A DNA stretch of 64,000 nucleotides from Pleomorphovibrio marinus (GTDB lineage: Bacteria; Bacteroidota; Bacteroidia; Cytophagales; Cyclobacteriaceae), in assembly GCF_003347495.1 (NCBI RefSeq), contig NZ_QCXY01000004.1:465303-529302 (forward strand). The letters are read 5' to 3'. The first letter of the stretch is position 1; every line of letters starts with the position of its first letter. Positions 43,484 through 51,570 of this stretch are shown in pieces. The notes below the pieces were generated by a model, which saw only the letters and a list, made by a program, of their open reading frames with translations, searched no databases and was not told the DNA's origin. The translations under genes and the position numbers were made by a program.

Positions 43484-43757
43484 ATGAACATCACCCAGAT
43501 TGGATCCAACCTTCAACAGCTGATAAAGTCCTTATCAAAGGACACGTTTATCTATGAGCTACTTTTAGCCTACGGGTTACCCTATTACCCGATTGCAGAA
43601 AGGAAACCTAAACCTGTCTAAGGTAGAAGGAGAAATATCCTGGAAGAAGAAGCTTTTTTTAGGGAAGAAACCGAAGCGGATCTGTACCTATCGCTGTCTG
43701 AACTGCTTAAGCAGATCAAACATGAACAGGGCTTTGTCATTGTGACGGACTTAGTTG
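43484..43757 (+). pseudogene. N-terminal remnant of a DNA methylase / restriction enzyme gene
   Basis: From ATG at 43484 the sequence reads MNITQIGSNLQQLIKSLSKD and TFIYELLLAYGLP. After a frame change it continues ITRLQKGNLNLSKVEGEISW, and after a second change FFREETEADLYLSLSELLKQ and HEQGFVIVTD. The phrases YGLP, LSKVEGEISWKKKL and FVIVTD are typical of the N-terminus of large N-6 DNA methylase/type IIG restriction proteins in Bacteroidota. Everything after about 43757 is lost where it meets the MazF gene. Confidence 0.6.
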
Positions 43758-44025
43758 ATAAACGCTTTTTATCAATTGTCCGGATTTGATGACATAATGC
43801 TATTGGCTCATTTTCAAGGCCGTGTTTTCCAGCCAATAATAAGACCTCATTTGGATAAATGGTGCGATCAGGCTTTCTTGAAGTAATAGGAATTATGTTG
43901 ACGATATTCAATAATTCATTAATATCGTCCTCACTAATAATCAATACAGGTCGGGTCTTTCCCTGCTCCGACCTGATTACAGGATCAAGGTTTGCCCTCC
44001 ATATACTCCATTTCGTAAATTTCAT
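43618..44025 (-). CDS. MazF/PemK-type toxin with replaced C-terminus
   Basis: A 135-residue frame. Residues 1-89 are a normal MazF-type protein (MKFTKWSIWRANLDPVIRSE, GKTRPVLIISEDDI, NIIPITSRKPDR, CHQIRTIDKKRL). From residue 90 the sequence is Ser/Cys-rich (STKSVTMTKPCSC onward) and is simply the antisense of the methylase remnant at 43484-43757. The last helix of the MazF fold is therefore missing, and activity is doubtful. The start overlaps the antitoxin stop by four bases. Confidence 0.75.
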   Translation of the reverse strand: MKFTKWSIWRANLDPVIRSEQGKTRPVLIISEDDINELLNIVNIIPITSRKPDRTIYPNEVLLLAGKHGLENEPIALCHQIRTIDKKRLSTKSVTMTKPCSCLICLSSSDSDRYRSASVSSLKKASSSRIFLLLP

Positions 44026-44249
44026 TGTAATTCACGATCAGAATCCTCAAAAACCGAAGTAATCTCATCTATATCTGAATGAAACAATGGGTCTTTGGAG
44101 GCTTTTTTAAGCAGTTTAATCTTCTCCTCCCTGCTTTCATCCACATCCTCAATAATGACCTTAACCCGTTTTTTTGATTTAAAGCTTTCAGGTAATTTGA
44201 TCACTATTTGATTATCCTTTTGAATGTCGTATGTTTTTTCGAATGTCAT
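44022..44249 (-). CDS. Antitoxin partner of the truncated MazF-type toxin
   Basis: A 75-residue protein, MTFEKTYDIQKDNQIVIKLP with an AbrB-like or short beta N-terminus, KKRVKVIIEDVDESREEKIK, and an acidic C-terminal tail (DIDEITSVFEDSDRELQ). It overlaps the toxin gene by four bases, as expected for the upstream antitoxin of such a pair. Confidence 0.8.
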   Translation of the reverse strand: MTFEKTYDIQKDNQIVIKLPESFKSKKRVKVIIEDVDESREEKIKLLKKASKDPLFHSDIDEITSVFEDSDRELQ

Positions 44250-44354
44250 AGCTGCTTTTTCGTAAAATTACAATTTTTTTTCATTGTAAGGCCCTGATTT
44301 AGGTGCCGGAAACCAAGGATTCGAAATTCCAGGGAATAGGCAAGCGTTCGTTAG

Positions 44355-44416
44355 ATGAAATCGAGCCTGCCTGGACGGCAGTCAGGCATGACGCAAGGAA
44401 CACACAGTGGGATGTG
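44355..44416 (+). repeat. Start-codon repeat, truncated unit 7
   Basis: Left part only: ATGAAATCGAGCCTGCCTGG, the ACGGCAGTCAGGC hairpin and CATGACGCAAGGAACACACA, then it departs from the family. Unlike complete units it has no terminal ATGAAA. Confidence 0.75.
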
Positions 44417-44461
44417 CCCTGGTACCTATCAGGTTTAATCCGTTTTCTCCATCTATTTATA

Positions 44462-44498
44462 CCACCCCCTTTTATCCCCATCCTAAAACAGGAGGGGG
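44462..44498. repeat. GC-rich palindrome, copy 3
   Basis: CCACCCCCTTTTATCCCCAT followed by CCTAAAACAGGAGGGGG, a close copy of the hairpins at 10844 and 14261 but outside any larger duplication. Confidence 0.7.
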
Positions 44499-44552
44499 AA
44501 AATAGTAAGTGTAATTTTTAATTCCTCCGAAAGAATTCTATGCTTGCTGACA

Positions 44553-44560
44553 TACCTTTG
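44553..44560 (+). promoter_or_regulatory. Candidate -7 element for dinB-like gene
   Basis: TACCTTTG, an exact TAnnTTTG, 45 bases before the ATG at 44605. No clear TTG lies at the expected distance upstream. Confidence 0.3.
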
Positions 44561-44604
44561 TCATTCTACCGAGGTAATTTGCGGTCTCAACAAACAAAGA
44601 AAAC

Positions 44605-45096
44605 ATGGATTTCCTAACAACACTAAAGAAAGAACTTCAAAAAGAGGCACCCATCACCAGGCAATTTCTCTCCATTATCCCTGAGGACAAATTTGCCTGG
44701 AAGCCCCACCCAAAAAGCATGGACATCATGACCTTGGCCAACCATATTGCGGAATTGCCTAGCTGGTTTGCCTATACCATAGACCATGAGGAGTTGGACT
44801 TCGCCACTAATCCCTATCAACCTCAGAAAAATGCCAGTACCTCTACTTTATTGGAATTTTTCGAAAAGACCTTGGAAAAAGGGCTCAAGGATCTGGAAAG
44901 GGCAAAACCTAGTGACCTGGAAAAGCTTTGGACGCTCCGGGAAGGGGAAATTATTTACTCCCAGGAACCGAAATGGGAGGTTTTACGGATGGCTGTGAGC
45001 CAAATCATTCATCACAGAGCGCAGCTTGGGGTGTATCTAAGATTGTTGGATGTGCCCATTCCCGGGTCCTACGGCCCAAGTGCGGATGAGGTTTAG
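44605..45096 (+). CDS. DinB/YfiT-family metalloprotein
   Basis: A 163-residue four-helix-bundle protein. The expected metal-binding histidines are visible at ANHIAEL (His 47) and QIIHHRAQLGVYLRLL (His 136/137). Family members are putative metal-dependent thiol S-transferases or hydrolases; the function here is unknown. The gene stands alone and its stop overlaps the end of the convergent GT2 gene by four bases. Confidence 0.9.
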   Translation: MDFLTTLKKELQKEAPITRQFLSIIPEDKFAWKPHPKSMDIMTLANHIAELPSWFAYTIDHEELDFATNPYQPQKNASTSTLLEFFEKTLEKGLKDLERAKPSDLEKLWTLREGEIIYSQEPKWEVLRMAVSQIIHHRAQLGVYLRLLDVPIPGSYGPSADEV

Positions 45097-45788
45097 CGGT
45101 ATTTCCAAAGGGTCCACAGGATTTTGTACCCTGCGCCTATAACGCCCTTAATGGTGCCACTGACTTTAGAAACCCCTATGCGGTTTCGGTAATTCACGGG
45201 CACCTCCACGCATTTAAGTCCTGCTTTGGCCGCCTTAATCTGCATTTCCACGGTCCATCCGTAGGTTTTGTCCTGCATGTCGAGTGGCATCAGCCGCTGC
45301 CACTTTATGGCTCGAAAGGGTCCCAAATCGGTGAAGGCTTGGCCATAAAACTTATGCAGCAACCTTGTGGCCAGCCAGTTGCCAAAGCGCTGCGGAAGGG
45401 TCATGCTTCCTTTTTCCTTGACTCCTAGTGCCCTGCTCCCTATCACCAGGTCAGCATGTCCGTCCAGGATAGGCTGCACCAAGGTGGGGAGCTGCTCTGG
45501 ATAGTCGCTGTAGTCGGCATCGATAAATACCAGGATTTCCGGTGGGTCGTTCATCAGGTATTCCATTCCCTTCAGACAGGCATAGCCATATCCCTGTCTT
45601 CTTTCGTCCAGCACTATGGCCCCTGCAGCACGAGCCACTTCCTCGGTGGAGTCCCTGGAATTATTGTTCACCACAACAATATGCCTCACCATTGGGGGAA
45701 TATCTCCAATAACCTTTCCTACGGCATTCTCTTCATTGAATGCGGGAATAATAACATCTATAACAGGGGCGGTAGTTTTGGTCTCCAA
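45093..45788 (-). CDS. Family 2 glycosyltransferase
   Basis: A 231-residue GT-A fold protein: VIDVIIPAFNEENAVGKVIG at the start, VVVNNNSRDSTEEVARAAGA, and the DxD-type metal site FIDADYSD (Asp 90/Asp 92). LGPFRAIKW and YGWTVEMQIKAAKAG follow, as in dolichyl/undecaprenyl-phosphate glucosyl- or mannosyltransferase-like enzymes. There are no C-terminal membrane helices. It probably transfers a sugar from a nucleotide donor to a lipid carrier in envelope glycan synthesis; the acceptor is not evident. Confidence 0.9.
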   Translation of the reverse strand: METKTTAPVIDVIIPAFNEENAVGKVIGDIPPMVRHIVVVNNNSRDSTEEVARAAGAIVLDERRQGYGYACLKGMEYLMNDPPEILVFIDADYSDYPEQLPTLVQPILDGHADLVIGSRALGVKEKGSMTLPQRFGNWLATRLLHKFYGQAFTDLGPFRAIKWQRLMPLDMQDKTYGWTVEMQIKAAKAGLKCVEVPVNYRNRIGVSKVSGTIKGVIGAGYKILWTLWKYR

Positions 45789-45881
45789 AAAATGGTAAGG
45801 TTGATGAAAGGGACAAAGATAAAGGAAAATTCAGCCCATAAAAGTTGAAATTGGCGCAGGGCTTGCTTTTTTTGGGGCATA

Positions 45882-46454
45882 ATGGAAAAACTGCTGGAAG
45901 AAATAAGAAATTGCCGTATATGCGAAGAGGAGCTTCCATTGGGTCCCAGACCGGTATTGCGGGCACACCGGGACAGTAAAATCCTTGTGGTGGGACAGGC
46001 TCCTGGTACCAAGGTTCATGCTTCCGGAGTGCCCTGGGACGATGCCAGCGGAAAGGAGCTAAGGAGGTGGATGGGTGTGGAACCTTCCCTTTTTTATACG
46101 GAGAAAATTTTTGGAATCGTCCCTATGGGCTTTTGTTATCCAGGAAGGGGAAAGGGAGGGGACCTCCCTCCCATGCCCATCTGCGCACCCACCTGGCATG
46201 AGCAGCTACGCAGGCACATGCCGAATGTGCGCCTCACCCTTTTGATCGGGCAATATGCCCAGGCTTATTATTTAGGTCCTCAGAGACAGAAAAATTTAAC
46301 AGAGACCGTCAGGAATTTCCACAACTATCTCCCCGATTTCCTCCCATTGGTCCACCCCTCCCCCCGCAACAAGCTATGGCAAAAGCGAAACCCCTGGTTT
46401 GAGGAAGAAGTGGTGCCGGCATTGAGGGAAAGAGTCTGGAGAGAGATAGTATGA
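45882..46454 (+). CDS. Uracil-DNA glycosylase family protein
   Basis: A 190-residue protein. MEKLLEEIRNCRICEEELPL has a cysteine pair (CRIC), VVGQAPGTKVHASGVPWDDA is motif 1 (GQAPG at residues 38-42), and LVHPSPRNKLW (His 158) is the C-terminal DNA-binding loop. This is the UDG-like superfamily; the single CxxC near the N-terminus does not prove an iron-sulfur cluster. It probably removes damaged bases or is one of the uncharacterised UDG-like proteins. It is transcribed away from the GT2 gene across a 93-base gap. Confidence 0.87.
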   Translation: MEKLLEEIRNCRICEEELPLGPRPVLRAHRDSKILVVGQAPGTKVHASGVPWDDASGKELRRWMGVEPSLFYTEKIFGIVPMGFCYPGRGKGGDLPPMPICAPTWHEQLRRHMPNVRLTLLIGQYAQAYYLGPQRQKNLTETVRNFHNYLPDFLPLVHPSPRNKLWQKRNPWFEEEVVPALRERVWREIV

Positions 46455-46906
46455 GGGGGAAAATAACATTTAGGGTCAGGTAAGGAAAAAAACATTAAGG
46501 ACATTAAGGGATTGAGGGCATTGAGTGGTGAAAAAAAATTTAATCCTCTGCGGCTATCCGCGGGATTTGCGGGAGACTACTTTTACTGAAACCATACCAA
46601 ACAGGGATTTGAACAAAAACCGTGGAACTGTATTTTTTAACATTGAAGTAAAGTTAAAATGCGAATACTGGACAATTTTAAATAAATCGGATTAAGCGAC
46701 TTTGACCGAAATCCGCACTAGCATTAATCGAAAATATCCAAGACAATCGGAGTTCGATTACAAAGCCTTTATTTTTGAAACAATCATTTCAATATTTGAA
46801 CCATTTGTGCTAACCATGTAGGGCTAATTATTCCTAGATTTCAATCAATTTAATTACGGGATATCTAAACGTTTGTCCAATGAACGTCCATTTAAAAGTA
46901 GCTAAA
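46455..46906. other. Non-coding stretch
   Basis: No gene seen. Notable items are short tandem-like repeats (ACATTAAGGACATTAAGGG, ATTGAGGGCATTGAG) near 46490-46525, a palindromic CTGCGGCTATCCGCGGG near 46550, and TATTTTTG at 46770-46777, an exact TAnnTTTG but 130 bases before the next start. Confidence 0.4.
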
Positions 46907-47398
46907 ATGAATAAACTGTTCCATACCACATTAGTAGGTTTTATCTTCTCCGGAGCGATAATAACCGCTTCTATCGCGCAATCTGAACAAATTGAAACAA
47001 ACAAAGCCGTAGTTAAAAAATACTTTGAGGAAGCAGTCAACCAAAGAAAGGTGGAGTTGGTGGATGAGCTTTTCGATGTTGCTTATCTTTCCGTATTACT
47101 TGATGCAGGTGGTAAAGAAGGAAGAGGAACAGAACCGCTTAAGAACTTTCTTCCTTATCTGTTTGAGGCTTTTCCAGATATTCATTTCCAACTGGAGCAC
47201 CTAGTGGCAGAAGGGGATAAAGTAGTCGCCCATTCTAAAACAACTGGTACCCATAAAAGTGAGTTTTGGGGATATCCTGCCTCCAATAATCTATTAGAAA
47301 TTCACGAGATTTTTATTTTTACCCTCAAAGAGGGGAAAATAATCTCCGGTCACCGATTGACTGATATGAAAAACCTCCATGATCAACTAAGTAAATAA
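46907..47398 (+). CDS. Secreted SnoaL-like (ester cyclase family) protein
   Basis: A 163-residue protein starting MNKLFHTTLVGFIFSGAIIT, a signal peptide ending near ASIAQ; nine further upstream codons are open but do not improve it. The rest is a SnoaL-like NTF2 fold: NKAVVKKYFEEAVNQRKVEL, PLKNFLPYLFEAFPDIHFQL, EGDKVVAHSKTTGTH and IHEIFIFTLKEGKII. Members bind small molecules, and many are not true cyclases. The ligand is unknown and it has no operon partner. Confidence 0.85.
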   Translation: MNKLFHTTLVGFIFSGAIITASIAQSEQIETNKAVVKKYFEEAVNQRKVELVDELFDVAYLSVLLDAGGKEGRGTEPLKNFLPYLFEAFPDIHFQLEHLVAEGDKVVAHSKTTGTHKSEFWGYPASNNLLEIHEIFIFTLKEGKIISGHRLTDMKNLHDQLSK

Positions 47399-47540
47399 TA
47401 CTTGGCGGGCACAACTCTTTTCTGGAATTACTTCACCATTGGTAAATGACATTCCCGATTTTTCACCCTATGGTATTTATTTGGCATTTCCTTCCCTTTC
47501 AGACACCTATTCAATCCCTAAAACGCCTAACCGTATTTAC

Positions 47541-47867
47541 CTAGGCTTCCACAGTATTAAATAAATTACTGATTAGCATTTGGGGCTGAATATTGGAGAA
47601 ATTGGCAATATCGGCAATAAGTTCCTCTGCATGGGTTGCCAAGGCTGATTGCATGGATTCTTGGTCCTCAAAGGTCAAGCTGCCAATGACTACAAAAGGG
47701 GGAGCGCTATTGGGTTCCATGCCGGAGAGGCCCTGCTCAATAACGATCTCCTTTAATCCCATTGGGCTAAGTCTTTCTCTCACCAAGGGTACATGCTTGT
47801 TTACATAGTAATCCATATCGAATTCGGCATTATCGGAATTTGGGTAGGCAACTGTAACTCGTATCAT
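47541..47867 (-). CDS. EthD-family protein
   Basis: A 108-residue protein starting MIRVTVAYPNSDNAEFDMDY; the frame opens ten codons earlier without family similarity. YYVNKHVPLVRERLSPMGLK is the EthD hallmark, and FVVIGSLTFEDQESMQSALA follows, a ferredoxin-like alpha/beta dimeric fold. The family is found with ether degradation and many unrelated pathways; here it stands alone, so function is unknown. Confidence 0.88.
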   Translation of the reverse strand: MIRVTVAYPNSDNAEFDMDYYVNKHVPLVRERLSPMGLKEIVIEQGLSGMEPNSAPPFVVIGSLTFEDQESMQSALATHAEELIADIANFSNIQPQMLISNLFNTVEA

Positions 47868-48130
47868 GGCTATTAAAATTAAGGTGTAGGGTTGCATTAT
47901 CTTACCATGAAGTTACCAAATCAATCCATCTTACTCTTGCACATATGTTCCAAAAACTGTCACATTTTCATCTCGATGGAATTTTGTTTATTTTAGGTGT
48001 TGAATCTATTGACTGTACTTAGTGTGCAGTCCATCAACCTCCGAGGTAATCAGAGACGAAAGGGAGATTTTGCAGAAACTGTCCATCTCCCTCAACAAAG
48101 GAATCGACAACAAGCATTGACGAACGAGGC

Positions 48131-48292
48131 GAAATCGAGCCTGTCCTGACGGCAGTCAGGGCATGACGAGCACGTCACACACCGGGATGATTATCATGGC
48201 GAGATTCCCCCGAAACAAGTTCCCCGAAGCGAGTTCGGGGCAGGCAGGGGCAGGCTATATGGCCGCTGAAAAGAAAATTTAAACACATGAAA
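48131..48292 (+). repeat. Start-codon repeat, unit 8
   Basis: The longest unit: CGAAATCGAGCCTGTCCTGA, TGACGAGCACGTCACACACC, GGGATGATTATCATGGCGAG, then an inserted CCCGAAGCGAGTTCGGG hairpin with GCAGGCAGGGGCAGGC, then GGCCGCTGAAAAGAAAATTT and AAACACATGAAA. The last ATG starts the gene at 48287. The left edge lacks a full ATGAAA (GGCGAAATC). Confidence 0.85.
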
Positions 48293-48637
48293 GAAAGTTG
48301 GACTTTTAATTGCCATTCAGCCACAAGGGATATCGAAAGCCTGCTTCAGCATATTTTCGACACCCAAAGCAGAGAAATAGAAATCTTTCTTTCCTACTAT
48401 TTTAGGCCGGAGGGTGCGGTGGTGGAGAAGGTTCAGCTACTGAACACCCCGGAACGGGCATCGGAAACAGAAGGTCATATCCAGGTAGGGTTCCGATTGG
48501 TACACTTTAATGCCTGTTTAAACATCCATGAGGAAGCCCCCGAAAGAATGGATCTGTCTTATCGCTACGAACCCATATCCAACAAGTTGCAGCTAATTGG
48601 CCCGGAATGGCATGAGCGGGAACCGGACGAAATCTAA
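48287..48637 (+). CDS. Conserved-looking small protein of unknown function
   Basis: A 116-residue protein, MKESWTFNCHSATRDIESLL start, alternating beta-type stretches (EIEIFLSYYFRPEGAVVEKV, IQVGFRLVHFNACLNIHEEA) and LSYRYEPISNKLQLIGPEWH. It has no signal peptide or membrane helix and no recognised domain. Normal composition and length suggest a real gene. Its first two codons and entire leader belong to a start-codon repeat. Confidence 0.6.
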   Translation: MKESWTFNCHSATRDIESLLQHIFDTQSREIEIFLSYYFRPEGAVVEKVQLLNTPERASETEGHIQVGFRLVHFNACLNIHEEAPERMDLSYRYEPISNKLQLIGPEWHEREPDEI

Positions 48638-48792
48638 TTGCTTTTAAGGCTTTTAGATTTTTTATTTTTCCAAAAAGTGATCCCCCAGGGTTGGTATCCA
48701 ATGAAATACCGTAAAAGAGAACCTTTCTAGCCCATATAGGTTTATGGGCAGAAATTTCAAATAAAAATGAAGGGTATAACAGGAACTAAATG

Positions 48793-48800
48793 TAGTTTTG
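48793..48800 (+). promoter_or_regulatory. Candidate -7 element for the Sde182-like gene
   Basis: TAGTTTTG, an exact TAnnTTTG, 32 bases before the ATG at 48832. No convincing -33 element. Confidence 0.35.
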
Positions 48801-48831
48801 ATGCATAGGAGCTATCATAAAACCAATCAGG

Positions 48832-50319
48832 ATGCATAAACTGTTACTTCTTCTGACTGCGATGATTTTAATTCTTGGAGCTTGCCGGGCACCAAACTCG
48901 GAGGAACAACCTACCGCTTCCCAGGAAAAGATTCGTACAGTTATCTTGACCGACATGACCCATGACGACGGCAACTCCCTGATCAGGTATTTATACTATT
49001 CGTCTTATTTTGACTTGGAAGCCATGATCGTGACCAATCAGTTGCCGGACTTCAACCATGATGATACGGGTCCTTGGGAAAAAGCCATGTCCATCCTGGA
49101 TGCATACAAGGAGGAATTGCCCCAATTACGAAAACACGATACGGATTTGCCAGACTATGAAGAGTTGATGGCGGTCACCAAACAGGGACGTGGTGCCTTA
49201 CCCATTATCTGGCTTACCAATACCCTTGAGTTTTCCGGACAAATTGCGGACCGCTCAGTGACTAGTTCCTGGGATTCGGTGTATTATCATGATTGGATAG
49301 GGGAAGGAATGACTCCTCACGATGAGCCCAAAGACTCTGAGGGGAGTGACTTTTTGGTAGAAGTATTCGAAAAGGAGGATGAACGCCCCATCTTCGTACA
49401 GGCTTGGGGAGGCACCATCACCCTGGTACAGGCCCTGCACCGCTTCCGTGAAAAACACGGGGAAGAAAAGTTCGGGCAATTGCTTCCAAAAATCCATTTG
49501 TTCGGCATCCTCTTTCAGGACATCTCCTTTGAGTTTTTTGCCGACTTCGCCAAAATGCAGGAGGAAACGTGTGCAGATTTTGGTACAGCAATTCCCACTT
49601 ATGGGGAGGACCCTGTAGCATTGGGCAGGGTATTGTATGACAATGGGCATTTTTGGCATTACGTATGGAGCAAAGACCCGGACTGGCAAAAGCCCATGAC
49701 ACCCAAGGAAGCCAATGGTCATGGCCCTATGTCGGAAATCTACGATGATGGTGGTGAAGGGGATACCCCCTCCTACCTGTATCTGCTGAGTTCGGTTTTC
49801 GGGCTAAACGACCCTCTAGATCCCACCCAGGGAAGTTGGGGTAGCCTTTTTAAACCTATGGGTGGCAGTTTCCATGACAATTACTATGCTACCTGCGGTG
49901 TAGATCAAAGTGAGCTTTCCCGATGGGTTCCAGCAGCCTCAAACAGCTTTAAGAACCGTTTATTATGGTCCGTAAAAGAGCCCAATGAGGTAAACCGTGA
50001 GCCAATTGCGGCTATAAATTCCGACAAGTCCAATAAAATAATGCACCTAACTGCCAATCCCGGGGAGACTATATCCCTGGATGCTTCTGCCTCTTCTGAC
50101 CCAGATGGGGACAACCTTACGTTCAATTGGTTCAGGTATGAACAGGCCGATAGCTATAGTGGGGAAATCAGTATCAATGACCCTTCCAATAATGTAATAA
50201 AAGTAGCCATTCCGCAGGATTGGACTGGTGATGATATACATATAGTCCTAGAGGTAAAGGACAGCGGTGAGCCCTCTCTTACTACCTATAGAAGGGTGAT
50301 TATTGAAAGAGAACAATAA
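48832..50319 (+). CDS. Sde182/DUF1593-type nucleoside-hydrolase-like lipoprotein
   Basis: A 495-residue protein with a signal peptide and lipobox LGAC (Cys 18). Residues 30-360 form a nucleoside-hydrolase-like domain: RTVILTDMTHDDGNSLIRYL, LEAMIVTNQL, and RPIFVQAWGGTITLVQALHR. The C-terminal 90 residues are an Ig-like beta domain (ETISLDASASSDPDGDNLTF). Family members are described as cellulose-binding or as glycan-locus proteins; the catalytic reaction is not firmly known. It faces the GH2-GalM-SMP-30 operon convergently and probably works on related sugars. Confidence 0.88.
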   Translation: MHKLLLLLTAMILILGACRAPNSEEQPTASQEKIRTVILTDMTHDDGNSLIRYLYYSSYFDLEAMIVTNQLPDFNHDDTGPWEKAMSILDAYKEELPQLRKHDTDLPDYEELMAVTKQGRGALPIIWLTNTLEFSGQIADRSVTSSWDSVYYHDWIGEGMTPHDEPKDSEGSDFLVEVFEKEDERPIFVQAWGGTITLVQALHRFREKHGEEKFGQLLPKIHLFGILFQDISFEFFADFAKMQEETCADFGTAIPTYGEDPVALGRVLYDNGHFWHYVWSKDPDWQKPMTPKEANGHGPMSEIYDDGGEGDTPSYLYLLSSVFGLNDPLDPTQGSWGSLFKPMGGSFHDNYYATCGVDQSELSRWVPAASNSFKNRLLWSVKEPNEVNREPIAAINSDKSNKIMHLTANPGETISLDASASSDPDGDNLTFNWFRYEQADSYSGEISINDPSNNVIKVAIPQDWTGDDIHIVLEVKDSGEPSLTTYRRVIIEREQ

Positions 50320-50382
50320 GCCTGGGATTGGACAGGCGGGGGATCGGAGATGTCGGTGGTCAGACCAAAGCGGCTAAAATAT

Positions 50383-50453
50383 CACCCCGCTGGGGTTGGC
50401 CTTCGTTTCTTAACCTTGGATTTCTATAATAATGCCACCCCTGCCGGGGTTGG
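50383..50453. repeat. Paired CACCCC..GGGGTTGG palindromes
   Basis: CACCCCGCTGGGGTTGG and CACCCCTGCCGGGGTTGG, 36 bases apart, between two convergent genes. Each is a small hairpin; as a pair they resemble dispersed intergenic palindromic elements and might also end both transcripts. Confidence 0.5.
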
Positions 50454-50500
50454 AGACCGATTTGGACGTTGATGAATGGTATAAAGTTTATTTACCTATT

Positions 50501-51556
50501 TCACTCTTCTGAAGGGAGTTGAAAGGGGATGCGGATCAATTGGCTATTGGCAGTAGCATAGAGGAAACCACCTTTTTCGTCCAAAGCCACGTTGGAGACC
50601 AAGTCATTCACTTTTAACCTCCCTAGCTTTTCCCCATGTGCATCAAAGACCCAGATCCCGCCGGGACCGGTAGCCATCACTATTCCATTTTTGGTAATCT
50701 TAAGCCCATCCGGCAGTCCTTCATCCTCTTTAAATGCTTCATTGGCATCGAAAAAAATCTGCCCATTGGCAAGGCTTCTTCCCTGCTCCAGCACGCTGTA
50801 GATGTACCAAACGGGTTTTTCAGGGTCGGAATTGGCAATGATCAGGGCATTTTCCCCGGGAAGGAAGGCGATACCGTTGGGTCTGGAAATAGAATCTACC
50901 AAAAGAAGTAGTTCATCCTCCTCTGCATTATACCTATAAACCCCCTGAAAATCCAGCTCTTTTTTTGGGTCGTCCATCCTTTCTTCCAGTCCATAGGCAG
51001 GGTCGGTGAAATACAGGTTTCCCGAAAGGTCATAAACCGCATCATTGGGGCTGTTGAATCTCTTTCCCTCATAGGTTCCGACAATGGTTTCAAACTTCGC
51101 CTCAGGCTGATCCAGAGGAGCCTTCATGGCAGCCATTCTTCTATCCCCATGCTGACAGAGCACCAACTCCCCATCCGGACTTAAAAGCAGGCCATTGGAC
51201 CCTGACTCCCCTCCTCTGGGGGTATCCCCTGTATATCCTGCGGGTTTCAAATAACTGGAAACCCCCTGCCCCTCGGACCATTGCAACACCGCATTGTTGG
51301 GAATATCAGAAAACAACAACTTCCCTTCTTCTTCCAACCACAAAGGACCCTCTGTCCACTCAAAGCCCTCTCCCAACACCTGCAAATCGGTACCCTCCGG
51401 AAAAAGGATATTCATGAGTTCGTGATCCCTATCTATATGTAACTGAAGGGCCTGAATTTCTTTTTCCTCTTCTTTCTTTTCTGTGTCAGGATCACAAGCG
51501 GTTAGAAAAACCATTGACAAGAGTCCGAGAGTAAGGTATTGGGTATAAGGCTTCAT
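50501..51556 (-). CDS. SMP-30/gluconolactonase-family lipoprotein
   Basis: A 351-residue protein with lipobox LTAC (Cys 21). The six-bladed propeller begins at LQVLGEGFEWTEGPLWLEEE with the metal-ligand Glu in TEGPLW. GGESGSNGLLLSPDGELVLC, FNSPNDAVYDLSGNLYFTDP and GIAFLPGENALIIANSD carry the conserved Asn and Asp ligands. Such enzymes hydrolyse sugar lactones such as gluconolactone. A lactonase next to sugar-processing enzymes suggests a pathway with an oxidised sugar. Last of the three-gene operon, 14 bases after the epimerase. Confidence 0.92.
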   Translation of the reverse strand: MKPYTQYLTLGLLSMVFLTACDPDTEKKEEEKEIQALQLHIDRDHELMNILFPEGTDLQVLGEGFEWTEGPLWLEEEGKLLFSDIPNNAVLQWSEGQGVSSYLKPAGYTGDTPRGGESGSNGLLLSPDGELVLCQHGDRRMAAMKAPLDQPEAKFETIVGTYEGKRFNSPNDAVYDLSGNLYFTDPAYGLEERMDDPKKELDFQGVYRYNAEEDELLLLVDSISRPNGIAFLPGENALIIANSDPEKPVWYIYSVLEQGRSLANGQIFFDANEAFKEDEGLPDGLKITKNGIVMATGPGGIWVFDAHGEKLGRLKVNDLVSNVALDEKGGFLYATANSQLIRIPFQLPSEE

Positions 51557-51570
51557 GACTTTGGGTCTAG

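Noticed and set aside
12152..48292. Integron attC sites
   Set aside because: The units are structured and sit between small frames, but I see no GTTRRRY core and no integron integrase; orientation relative to genes is also wrong for cassettes.
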